A stretch of DNA of 64,000 bases from Nipponacmea schrenckii. Its lineage: Eukaryota > Mollusca > Gastropoda > Lottiidae. The stretch lies in contig CM060203.1 in NCBI GenBank assembly GCA_030562195.1, positions 15,566,534 to 15,630,533 on the forward strand, read 5' to 3'. Within the stretch, counting starts at the first letter, position 1. The number at the start of each line of letters is the position of its first letter. Made by a program: the position numbers and the translations under genes. Shown in pieces: positions 45,495 to 58,200 of the stretch. The notes under the pieces are model-generated. The model was not told where the DNA came from, did not search any database, and was given only the letters and a program-made list of their open reading frames with translations.

Positions 45495-48235
45495 AGTTCT
45501 TTTTATGGCCTTCACTTTTGTTCCCATTAGTTCGAGACTGGCCACTAGTTTAAAATTAACTCATTAGTTCCAGTATATACCGTCATTCATTACAGTTAAA
45601 TTAATTATTAGTCATAATTGCCCGTTAGTTATAGACTGGCCATTAGTTTTAAAATATACTCATCAGTTCCAGTATATACCGCCATTCATTATAGTTTAAT
45701 TATTAGTCGTAATTGTCCGTTAGTTATAGACTGGCCATTAGTTTTAAAACATACTCATTAGTTCCAGTATATACCGTCATTCATTACAGTTTAATTATTA
45801 GTCATAATTGTCCGTTAGTTATAGACTGGCCATTAGTTTTAAAACATACTCATTAGTTCCAGTATATACCGTCATTCATTACAGTTTAATTATTAGTCAT
45901 AATTGTCCGTTAGTTATAGACTGGCCATTAGTTTAAAAACATACTCATTAGTTCCAGTATATACCGTCATTCATTACAGTTTAATTATTAGTCATAATTG
46001 TCCGTTAGTTATAGACTGGCCATTAGTTTAAAAACATACTCATTAGTTCCAGTATATACCGTCATTCATTACAGTTTAATTATTAGTCATAATTGTCCGT
46101 TAGTTATAGACTGACCATTAGTTTAAAAACATACTCATTAGTTCCAGTATATACCGTCATTCATTACAGTTTAATTATTAGTCATAATTGTCCGTTAGTT
46201 ATAGACTGGCCATTAGTTTAAAAAGATACTCATTAGTTCCAGCATATACCGTCATTCATTACAGTTTAATTATTAGTCATAATTGTCCGTTAGTTATAGA
46301 CTGGCCATTAGTTTAAAACATACTCATTAGTTCCAGTATATACCGTCATTCATTACAGTTTAATTATTAGTCATAATTGTCCGTTAGTTATAGACTGGCC
46401 ATTAGTTTAAAAACATACTCATTAGTTCCAGTATATACCGTCATTCATTACAGTTTAATTATTAGTCATAATTGTCCGTTAGTTATAGACTGGCCATTAG
46501 TTTAAAAACATACTCATTAGTTCCAGTATATACCGTCATTCATTACAGTTTAATTATTAGTCATAATTGTCCGTTAGTTATAGACTGGCCATTAGTTTAA
46601 AAATGCACATTAGTTCCAGTATATACCGTCATTCATTACAGTTTAATTATTAGTCATAATTGTCCGTTAGTTATAGACTGGCCATTAGTTTAAAAGCATA
46701 CTCATTAGTTCCAGTATATACCGTCATTCATTACAGTTTAATTATTAGTCATAATTGTCCGTTAGTTATAGACTGGCCATTAGTTTAAAAACATACTCAT
46801 TAGTTCCAGTATATACCGTCATTCATTACAGTTTAATTATTAGTCATAATTGTCCGTTAGTTATAGACTGGCCATTAGTTTAAAAACATACTCATTAGAT
46901 TTCCGTCATTATTTCAGTTTAATTATTAGTCATAATTTCGTTAGTCATAACTGGTCCGTTAGTTATTTAAATGGGCCCTTAGTTTTAAAAAGAAACTTTT
47001 TTTTAGTTCAAGTATATACCGTCATTCATTACAGTTTAATTATTAGTCATAATTGTCCGTTAGTTATAGACTGGCCATTAGTTTAAAAACATACTCATTA
47101 GTTCCAGTATATACCGTCATTCATTACAGTTTAATTATTAGTCATAATTGTCCGTTAGTTATAGACTGGCCATTAGTTTAAAAACATACTCATTAGTTCC
47201 AGTATATACCGTCATTCATTACAGTTTAATTATTAGTCATAATTGTCCGTTAGTTATAGACTGACCATTAGTTTAAAAACATACTCATTAGTTCCAGTAT
47301 ATCGTCATTCATTACAGTTTAATTATTAGTCATAATTGTCCGTTAGTTATAGACTGGCCATTGGTTTAAAAACATACTCATTAGTTCCAGTATATACCGT
47401 CATTCATTACAGTTTAATTATTAGTCATAATTGTCCGTTAGTTATAGACTGGTTATTAGTTTTAAAATGCACATTAGTTCCAGTATATACCGTCATTCAT
47501 TACAGTTTAATTATTAGTCATAATTGTCCGTTAGTTATAGACTGGCCATTAGTTTTAAAATATACTCATCAGTTCCAGTATATACCGCCATTCATTATAG
47601 TTTAATTATTAGTCGTAATTGTCCGTTAGTTATAGACTGGCCATTAGTTTAAAAACATACTCAATAGTTCCAGTATATACCGTCATTCATTACAGTTTAA
47701 TTATTAGTCATAATTGTCCGTTAGTTATAGACTGGCCATTAGTTTAAAAACATACTCATTAGTTCCAGTATATACTGTCATTCATTACAGTTTAATTATT
47801 AGTCATAATTGTCCGTTAGTTATAGACTGGTCATTAGTTTAAAAATGCACATTAGTTCCAGTATATACCGTCATTCATTACAGTTTAATTATTAGTCATA
47901 ATTGTCCGTTAGTTATAGACTGGCCATTAGTTTAAAAGCATACTCATTAGTTCCAGTATATACCGTCATTCATTACAGTTTAATTATTAGTCATAATTGT
48001 CCGTTAGTTATAGACTGGCCATTAGTTTAAAAACATACTCATTAGTTCCAGTATATACCGTCATTCGTTACAGTTTAATTATTAGTCATAATTGTCCGTT
48101 AGTTATAGACTGGCCATTAGTTTAAAAACATACTCATTAGTTCCAGTATATACCGTCATTCATTACAGTTTAATTATTAGTCATAATTGTCCGTTAGTTA
48201 TAGACTGGCAATTAGTTTTAAAATGCACATTAGTT
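45495..48235. repeat. Long array of a 95-bp satellite-like unit
   Basis: About 28 tandem units containing ttagttccagtatataccgt, cattcattacagtttaatta, ttagtcataattgtccgtta and gttatagactggccattagt. Most differ by only a few bases, with shorter variants near 45500 and 46900. Plus-strand frames repeat VSYRLAI/LVPVYTVIHYSL and are artefacts. It lies between the FReD gene and MSH4. Confidence 0.97.
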
Positions 48236-48273
48236 CCAATTACCATTACTAGAGAAACTTTTATTATATTTTA

Positions 48274-48475
48274 AAAATAAAATAAATGGAGGTTTACGTC
48301 CTACTCTTCTGCACCTAATGGGCTTATTCGGACGGGCAAAACTAGGAAGGGTGCAATGTGGGAAAGGACAGGACAGCGGAATTAGCCTACAGCATGTAGC
48401 ACACAAGGCCTTGGTTTATTGTCCCATTCGAACGACTAGATGCTTTTTCAATGTCATCCCTTCCGAGCTGCATAT
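48274..48475 (-). mobile_element. SINE body copy
   Basis: aaataaatggaggtttacgt, cctactcttctgcacctaat at the left, then tttattgtcccattcgaacg at the right: SINE body and tail in reverse, without the tRNA head. Confidence 0.8.
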
Positions 48476-48479
48476 ATCA

Positions 48480-49263
48480 TAATTTTAATCTACTACAGTT
48501 CCAAATGCCCATTAGTTTGGAACTAGTCATTGGCATAAACGTGGCGTTCTTGTGTCGCAAGAATTGACCAAAACTGGATCATTGTCCTTTAGGTTGGTTC
48601 TATATCTAGATATACCACGTTTTCGAGAACAAAAACACAAGATAATGTATGTCAGTCAGCATCGATCACTAGTGTGTGTATTTTGTTGTTTTCCTGGAAG
48701 CCAAAATATTACTATACGAATCAATTCCAGGCAGATATTGATATCACAGTCAATAATACTGTACCACCCCAGAGGCCCAGGTTAGTGACCAGTCTGAGAT
48801 CATCGTCCCTCAGGCACATTGCTCAGTGATAGATTATTATTTATTGAGTCTGATTGTCCGTTAGCCAAATCAAGTGCAGAGAAGTAATAGTTAAACTCGG
48901 TTTAAATTTATTATTAATAACTCCACTCTAGGTGCACTTGTCTCAACCGAACGTAATTATCTCCCTTTAGTGTGTCAAGGTAGATAAGTCTAATGTCTGC
49001 AAAATGGCAACATTATCTGAATCTGAGTGAGAGACAAACGTTAACTCTTTTATTACTTATCATTTGTTGATAGATTGTCTAAAAAGCTTAAATATTTTGT
49101 TGCTTTTTGAATTTCCTAAGCAAGCGTTTGAATTCTGGCTATTTTTTAAAACTAGGAAATACTTTGAAGTAAGATTTTTGGTTGAGGAAATTGTTTTTGT
49201 GTTTCGACTTTGTTTACCTTTTTTTTTGCTTTTCTGCAACTGGACTGATTGACGTCGTTTGCC
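48480..49263. other. Intergenic region upstream of MSH4
   Basis: No repeat family or exon recognised. It must include the MSH4 5' UTR and promoter; no clear core-promoter element is visible. Confidence 0.35.
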
Positions 49264-52200
49264 ATGAATAAAAGAGAACCGAAATACAGTAAGTTAATTT
49301 ACTCCAACATGAGCTTTCATAATGTGACGTGTTGATATGAAATTGACTGAAATGGCCATGCATGAATATCTACTAAGCCTACAGTCATTGGCCAATATAG
49401 GCCTATAGGATAAACTGAACTGAATGATTAGTCCCTAATCCTACAATTGTAGAATAAGAAGAATTAAGCCCTTGATCTTGGATAGGCCTAGGACTAAATT
49501 CTTCTTATTTTACAATTTACAATCCAAGACCACAATAGGCTTTGCTAAGAATTAATGTCATGTGCCTTTGCTTAGAACAGGTTCACATCCTAAGTGGGGG
49601 ATGACCCAATTCTAATTTGTACAGGCCTGGTTTAGAAATGTTTTACTATTTTTTGAATATTTGCACTATGCCCAACTCAGTTGACATCTTCATCAATACA
49701 AATACAATCTAAGACTTCAGTTAGCAATCAGTACCATCAGTGAAATCTCCTATACCGGTACGCATAGAGTTTCAGAGATACCTTTAATTTTATTTTAGAT
49801 TTTGGTTTACTAGAAACCCCACATTCATCTGAGTCTTCATTTACATCACCTCACAGTTTCTCGAGTTCAGAAAATCCTCAACCAAAACCTTCAAATTCAT
49901 GTTCAAGGTAGGTTTACTGTTATGATCATAACAAGTTCTGATTTTTGTATTTCTAGTCTATTATCAGTATTTACTTTTTCGTTTTTACTTCATTAAATGA
50001 AGTTTTCATGTTTAAGTCACATTTTCATATTTTGTATTCATTTTTATCATTACATTTATATTAGGGGTAATAGTTTTCCTAATTAGATATTGAACTATTG
50101 GTAAAATCAAGGCATTATAAGGCTTTATACACAAAATAAAAAAAATTGGAGATGAGGCATCATAAGGTTTATAAAAAAAAAAGACATTTATTCCAGTTAT
50201 TTCCACTCCAAGGCTGGCACCTCTACCAGTTCATCTTTTAACCAACAAGATAAGGTTAAAACTTCATCTCTGACATCAGATTCCTCCAAAATCAGAGTTA
50301 CACCTGGGATAACACCTGGTTCTAGAATTACTCCTAGGATAACCCCTGGTTCTAGAATTACATCAGGGTCTAGAGCTACACCTGGTTCTAGACCTACACC
50401 TAGGATAACACCTGGTTCTAGAGTTTCTACTGGTTTAAGTAGTGCTACTTCTACCACCACTCCACAGGCTTTAAACAGTACAGTTATAGTAGGTAAGATG
50501 TAGATACATTGTGCTTGGCATGCAGAAGAGTGAATAATAATAATAATATGGACATTTATAAAGCGCTAATAGCCACATCACATAGGGACATGCTCAGAGC
50601 GCTTAAAGAGTAGGATAAAAAACACCATTCATTTCATTTCATTTTGTATTAGCATATGTTGCACTTTTACTATTAGATTCGTTTAGTTATGAAAATGAAA
50701 CTCATGGTTTTATTTACCTGTATTAAACTTGGTCTCTTTTACCTGTATTAAACTTGGTCTTATTTACCTGTATTAAACTTGGTCTTATTTACCTGTATTA
50801 AACTTGGTCTTATTTACCTGTATTAAACTTGGTCTTATTTAAACTTGGTCTTATTTAGCTGTATTAAACTTGGTCTCATTTACCTGTATTAAACTTGGTC
50901 TCATTTACCTGTATTAAACTTGGTCTTATTTACCTGTATTAAACTTGGTCTTATTTATCTGTATTAAACTTGGTCTTATTTACCTGTATTAAACTTGGTC
51001 TTATTTACCTGTTTTAAACTTGGTCTTATTTACCTGTATTAAACTTGGTCTTATATACCTGTATTAAACTTGGTCTTATTTACCTGTATTAAACTTGGTC
51101 TCATTTACCTGTATTAAACTTGGTCTTATTTACCTGTATTAAACTTGGTCTCATTTACCTGTATTAAACTTGGTCTTATTTACCTGTATTAAACTCATGG
51201 TTTTATTTACCTGTATTAAACTTGGTCTCTTTTACTCGTATTAAACTTAGTCTTGGTATGGTATGGACACAATTATTTAGTACATGTAGTATAATATTGT
51301 ATCTATATTTGTTTATAGCTATAGTTGAAGGTCGAGGTATAGCCAGAGGTGAAATTGGTATGACCAGTTTAGATTTAAAATCACCAACTCTAGTCCTATC
51401 TCAGTTCTCAGATTCCCAGACTTACGTAAAAACCTTAACTAAATTACAGACATTGGCACCCCTGGAGGTGAGTCATAGTTGGAATCATAGATTTGACTTT
51501 GCTGCACCCTAAAATAAAAACGCCATGCAGTGAACAATGCAGTATATTGCTTTCATAGAATTCTTTTAAATCTTGTGGAAAGAATTGTCTAAATTTATTT
51601 CTGATACAGTAAAGTCTCCATTAGGAGATCACTCAATGGAATAATCCAAGGATCTGGTGTCTTAGAAGAGTATGTTTAAAGCAAAATTTCTCACTTCTTT
51701 GATGAAGTTAAACTTTATTTAAACACATGTACTGTATCTTTAAATGAAAACTGTGTCTAAGAAAAAACATAAAATTTAAAAATTTCCAACATAGCCAATA
51801 AGAGCATTTTTTCATCAGCAAATATACCTGCTGTCATTGATATTTACATAAGAGAATCCTTATATAATTCAATAAATAATAATTAAAAAAATAGTTATTA
51901 TCCATAAAAATGCAATTGATTACTGAAAAACACTTAATATATTGATTAAGCTTACGTGTTTTCAGTCATTATCCAGTTTTGTGAGTTCCTCAGCTTTAAT
52001 GGGATTCTGTTACTTTATGACATCAGGTAAGTTTACTGATGAATATATACACATATTGACCATTATTTTTTATGTACATTCTAAGACACGGTATCACTTT
52101 AATACATAAGAGATTGGTTATTGTAGATAATTGTACCTAATACATCTTTTGAGAATGGTAAAAAGACTACGCTATTAAAACTGATATCAGACCAATATTC

Positions 52201-55200
52201 AGCTACCTGTATATCAGCTGTACAGAGAAAATACTTTAACGAAACCAAAGGTAAGCACTGGGAACAAGTCTGTAGAAATTTACATAACGTTTTTTATCCC
52301 ATATTTATTGCCTTGTGTTATATGACATTTCTGTGTTTGTTAAATGTTGTATCTTGTTTTTAGAAAAATTTTAAGGAGAGCCAATTAAAAATAAATTCAT
52401 AAAATTATGAAACTTCTATCTCTTTACCTAAAATTTGGTATGAAACAAATACAACAGCTACATGCATTATCTGACTAGTCTGTTTACTGGCATGCTACAG
52501 GTAACCCTTCTTTACACGAGATACGCTATTTTATCGTTTTTAACCCATAATTATTATCTTGTGTTATACATGTGCTCCTCGCTTCTAAATGTCATTCCAT
52601 TTTTATAGTAGAAAATTATAACCATGGAATGAAATTGGCAGACTGATTGAAATGATCAACCAGTCCTTAGGCAATTATTTGTGTGGAATAATAGCTTCAA
52701 AATAGTGCTGAGAGTCTTAAAATGTCCTCAGTTGGATGAGAAAATATCTACCAATGAAAAATTATTATTTTGAAATAATGCTTTTAGAGAAGGGATTTTC
52801 AGTCCAATTGTGGATCTTTGTGGGTCACAAGAAATTTGTGTGAATCAATCAGGTTGAGAAATGATCTTTTACATATTTGTAACTTTGAATGCTTCCATTT
52901 GTTTGTTTTCATCAGGGCTGCAAATGTTGAAACATTTATGTAAAGAATTCCATACAATGGAAATGGTGCTATCTTCAAAGTAAGAATTCTTTTCACATAT
53001 TTCTGATTTTATTTTGATATTTTTGATTATTTAACAGCTTATATCTTGAAATTGAGGCAACCTATTTATGGCGATGTGTTTAAAGGGTTCAAGCTCAACT
53101 GCACTTCCACTTATAATGTCATATGATTTAAGTTATAAGCTTACCGGTATAATATAGAATTAAGGCAACCTATTTATGACAATATGTGTTGTACTTCCAC
53201 ACCGCATTTCCACTTATAATGTCATTTATAATAATAAGTTTATAACTTAAGGCAACCTATTTATTTATGGCAATATGTGTTTAAAGGGTTCAAGCTCAAC
53301 TGCACTTCCACTTATAATGTCATATGATTTAAGTTATAAGCTTATAAGTAGAGTTTAAGGCAACAAATTTATGACAGTATGTGTTGCACTTCAACACTGT
53401 ACTTCCACTTATAATGTCATTTATAAGTTATAAGCTTGGAATTAAGGCAACATACTTCTTTATGGCAATCTGTGTTTAAAGGGTTAATGCTTGACTTCAC
53501 AACTGTTGATAATGCTGTCTCTTAAATTTGTTTCAGATATTACTGTCTAGCTACAACAGCTGCTATATTAAAATATATAGAATACATCCAGAATATTGAA
53601 TATGCTGCCAACTCTTTACAGTTGGTGTTTAAAGGCAGTGAAAACTCCACAATGATAGGTATGTTATATAGTAGTGACTTGTTTTGTTCCGTTGGGAACA
53701 TGTTTCACCAGATCCCTGGGGTCACATACAGTTATGCTGATAACAAAGCTTTCTAGCATAGTTTTCCTTCATAAATTAGACATATAAGATGACATTCGTG
53801 GCAACTTTCTTTATTCAGGCTCTAATTCACTCTCCCAAGGGGTATAACTTTTAACAAACTTGATACTAGACCACAATATCATAATTTGATTCCTTATTTT
53901 AGACATGGCTACATCAAGAAATTTAGAATTACTTCAAAATCTTAGAGATCCTAAGAGTCATCACACCTTATTTGGAACGCTAAATTTCACCAAGACACCT
54001 GGTGGCACTCGTCTATTGAGATCTAATATTCTTCAACCACCATCAGGTAAATTTAAACTTCAATTTTATTTCGTATTTTACTCATTTCTTTTATTTGATT
54101 ATTTAGATGTTGAAATAATAAATCTGCTACATATTATGTTAGATGTTGAAACTATAAAACTGCTATATATTATTTATTATTTAGATGTTGAAATGATGAA
54201 TGTGCTATATATTATTTTGGATGTTTAAACTATAAAACTGCTATATATTATTTATTATTTAGATGTTGAAATGATGAATGTGCTATATATTATTTTGGAT
54301 GTTTAAACTATAAAACTGCTATATATTATATATTATTTTAGATGTTGAAATGATGAATGTGCTATATATTATTTTGGATGTTTAAACTATAAAACTGCTA
54401 TATTATTTATTATTTAGATGTTGAAATGATGAATGTGCTATATATTATTTTGGATGTTTAAACTATAAAACTGCTATATATTATATATTATTTAGATGTT
54501 GAAATTATGAATGTGCTACATATTATGTTAGATGTTGAAACTATAAAACTGCTATATTATTTATTATTTAGTTGTTGAAATGATGAATGTGCTACATATT
54601 ATTTTGGATGTTTAAACTATAAAACTGCTATATATTATTTTAGATGTTGAAACTATAAAACTGCTATATATTATATATTATTTTAGATGTTGAAATGATG
54701 AATGTGCTATATATTATTTTGGATGTTTAAACTATAAAACTGCTATATATTATATATTATTTTAGATGTTGAAATGATGAATGTGCTATATATTATTTTG
54801 GATGTTTAAACTATAAAACTGCTATATATTATATATTATTTTAGATGTTGAAATGATGAATGTGCTATATATTATTTTGGATGTTTAAACTATAAAACTG
54901 CTATATTATTTATTATTTAGATGTTGAAATGATGAATGTGCTACATATTATTTTGGATGTTTAAACTATAAAACTGCTATATTATTTATTATTTAGATGT
55001 TGAAATGATGAATGTGCTATATATTATTTTGGATGTTTAAACTATAAAACTGCTATATATTATTTATTATTTAGATGTTGAAATGATGAATGTGCTACAT
55101 ATTATTTTGGATGTTTAAACTATAAAACTGCTATATATTATATATTATTTTAGATGTTGAAATGATGAATGTGCTATATATTATTTTGGATGTTTAAACT

Positions 55201-58200
55201 ATAAAACTGCTATATATTATTATTATTTAGATGTTGAAATGATGAATGTGCTATATATTATTTTGGATGTTTAAACTATAAAACTGCTATATATTATATT
55301 TTTATTTTTGATGTTGAAATGATGAATGTGCTATATATTATTTTGGATGTTTAAACTATAAAACTGCTATATATTATATATTATTTTAGATGTTGAAATG
55401 ATGAATGTGCTATATATTATTTTGGATGTTTAAACTATAAAACTGCTATATATTATATATTATTTTAGATGTTGAAATGATGAATGTGCTATATATTATT
55501 TTGGATGTTTAAACTATAAAACTGCTATATATTATATATTATTTTAGATGTTGAAATGATGAATGTGCTATATATTATTTTGGATGTTTAAACTATAAAA
55601 CTGCTATATATTATATATTATTTTAGATGTTGAAATGATGAATGTGCTATATATTATTTTGGATGTTTAAACTATAAAACTGCTATATATTATTTTAGAT
55701 GTTGAAATTATAAAACTGTAATGTATTATTTTGGATGTTGAAACATTTTATATAATTTTATACTATACTATTTTATTATTTTAGATGTTGAAATTATAAA
55801 ACTGCTACATATTATATTATTCGTAATTTATTAATTTAGATGTTAAACTATAACACTGCTATATATTATTTTATTATTTTAGACGTTGAAACTATAAAAC
55901 TGCTATATTATTTATTATTTAGATGTTTAAATGATGAATGTGCTACATATTATTTTGGATGTTTAAACTATAAAACTGCTATATATTATTTTAGATGTTT
56001 AAACTATAAAACTGCTATATATTATATATTATTTTAGATGTTGAAATTATAAAACTGAAATATATTATTTTATACTATATTATTTTATTATTTTAGATGA
56101 TGAAATTATAAAACTGTAATGTATTATTTTGGATGTTGAAACATTTTATATAATTTTATACTACATGTATATTGTTTTATTATTTTAGATGTTGAAATTA
56201 TAAAACTGCTACATATTATGTTATTCGTAATTTATTAATTTAGATGTTAAACTATAATTTTGCTATGTATTTTTTTATCATTTTAGACGTTGAAACTATA
56301 AAACTGCGACAAGATGTTATCTCTGAATTGGTAGAGAAAGAAGATATATTTTATAATATACAGACAACTTTAAATAAATTTCTAGACATTGAACATCTGA
56401 TATCTGCCTGTGTCATGATTCCAAAACAGGACTCGTTGAAAGTTGCCGAAAGTAAAATTACCACTGTCATTCTCCTGAAACACACTCTAGATCTGGTACC
56501 AGCTTTTGTGGAATTCCTGAAATACTGTGAGAATGATCTAATCAAAGCCTATTGCCAGGTAAGATGGAATCATAGCATGACCTCTCATTTAGAGCTGAGC
56601 GGAATAATAAAAATTATTAAAAATTAAATCAAATTCTAATAAAAATTATAATAATAATAATAAACTTTTTATTTTACATGTGTCAGAATTAGGCCCAATA
56701 CACAAGTACATGGAAAAAACAGCAAAAAAAAAAGCATTATAACTGAATTGATAGTGCATAGTTTCCCCATTGTCCTGTACATGGGTCCTGAACTAGTCTT
56801 CTTTCTTCATTATTCCAGTCAAACTAGCTTTAAAAAGGGTTCTGTAATTGGAGAATAAGAAGGTCTCTTTGAATTGATATGAAATGAGATCATTGAATTT
56901 TCGGCTATTTCAGACGCTACAAGATGGCCGCTATGAAGAGATGAGGAATAAAATCTCTATAGTAATACATGATGATACTAAGTATCAAAAAGGTGCCTTA
57001 AATATGAGAACACAGAAATGTTTTGCAGTCAAAGTAAGTTTAAATAAGTAACCATAACCAACTTTCAGAAAAGGCTGTGATATTTTCAAGGGTGCATTGA
57101 GAAGCTACTGCCCTAGAACCAAATGGTTCTAGACATGCAGTAGAGGGTTAAGAATCGTTGCTTAGTAAATTTGTTTCATATTTACCGTAATCTTTTTAAC
57201 CCTTCTGATGTCAATTTTTTCTCATTTATTTTTTTCAGCCTCATATTAATGGTAAGTATTGCTTTATAATAATAGTGCTATCCTGTTTCAATTTATAATG
57301 CTATCCTCTTTCAAATGTCCAAGCTATTTTGTTTCAACTGAAATCCTCTTTGAAATAATATGTTATCGCCTGAAACAATAATGCTACCCCTTTTTAAATT
57401 TGTAATGCTATAATGCTCTCCTCTTTTAAATTTGTGATGCTATAATACTGTCCTCTTTCAAATCTACAATGCTATCCTCTTTCAAATGATAATGCTTTTC
57501 TCTTTCAAATGAAAACACTATCTTTCAGGAAAATGCTATAGTCTTATAAATGATAATGCTATCTTTTAAATGATCATGCTATCCTCTTTCATAATAATAA
57601 GTTATATGTTGATTTTATTATAGGATTATTGGATGTTGCTAGAAGAACTTATTCAGAAATCATCAATGATATATCAGGTATACTGTTTTTACTGTGACTT
57701 TGATTTCATTGATTGCATACTGCATGGCGTTGCCTGTCTTCTTTAGCCCAATCAGTTAAAAACAATAATAGCATTAAATCATGGGTCAGAATTTAATCCA
57801 ATACAAAAGGACATGGTCTTGTCTAACATTCAGCCCATAGGAACTTATATTGACTCTGTAATTTACATGGTTCAGAATTTAGTCCAATACACAAGGACAT
57901 GGTTTGTCTAACATTCAGCCCATAGGAGCTTATATTGACTCTGTAATTTACATGGTTCAGAATTTAGTCCAATACACAAGGACATGGTCCTGTCTAACAT
58001 TCAGCCCATAGGAACTTATATTGACTCTGTAATTTACATGGTTCAGAATTTAGTCCAATACACATGCACATGGTTTGTCTAACATTCAGCCCATGGGAAC
58101 ATATTTTGACTCTGTAATTTACATGGTTCAGAATTTAGTCCAATACACATGGACATGGTTTGTCTAACATTCAGCCTATGGGAACATATTTTGACTCTGT

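Noticed and set aside
46850..48274. Frames with VSYRLAI/LVPVYTVIHYSL repeats
   Set aside because: Chance opening within the 95-bp array.
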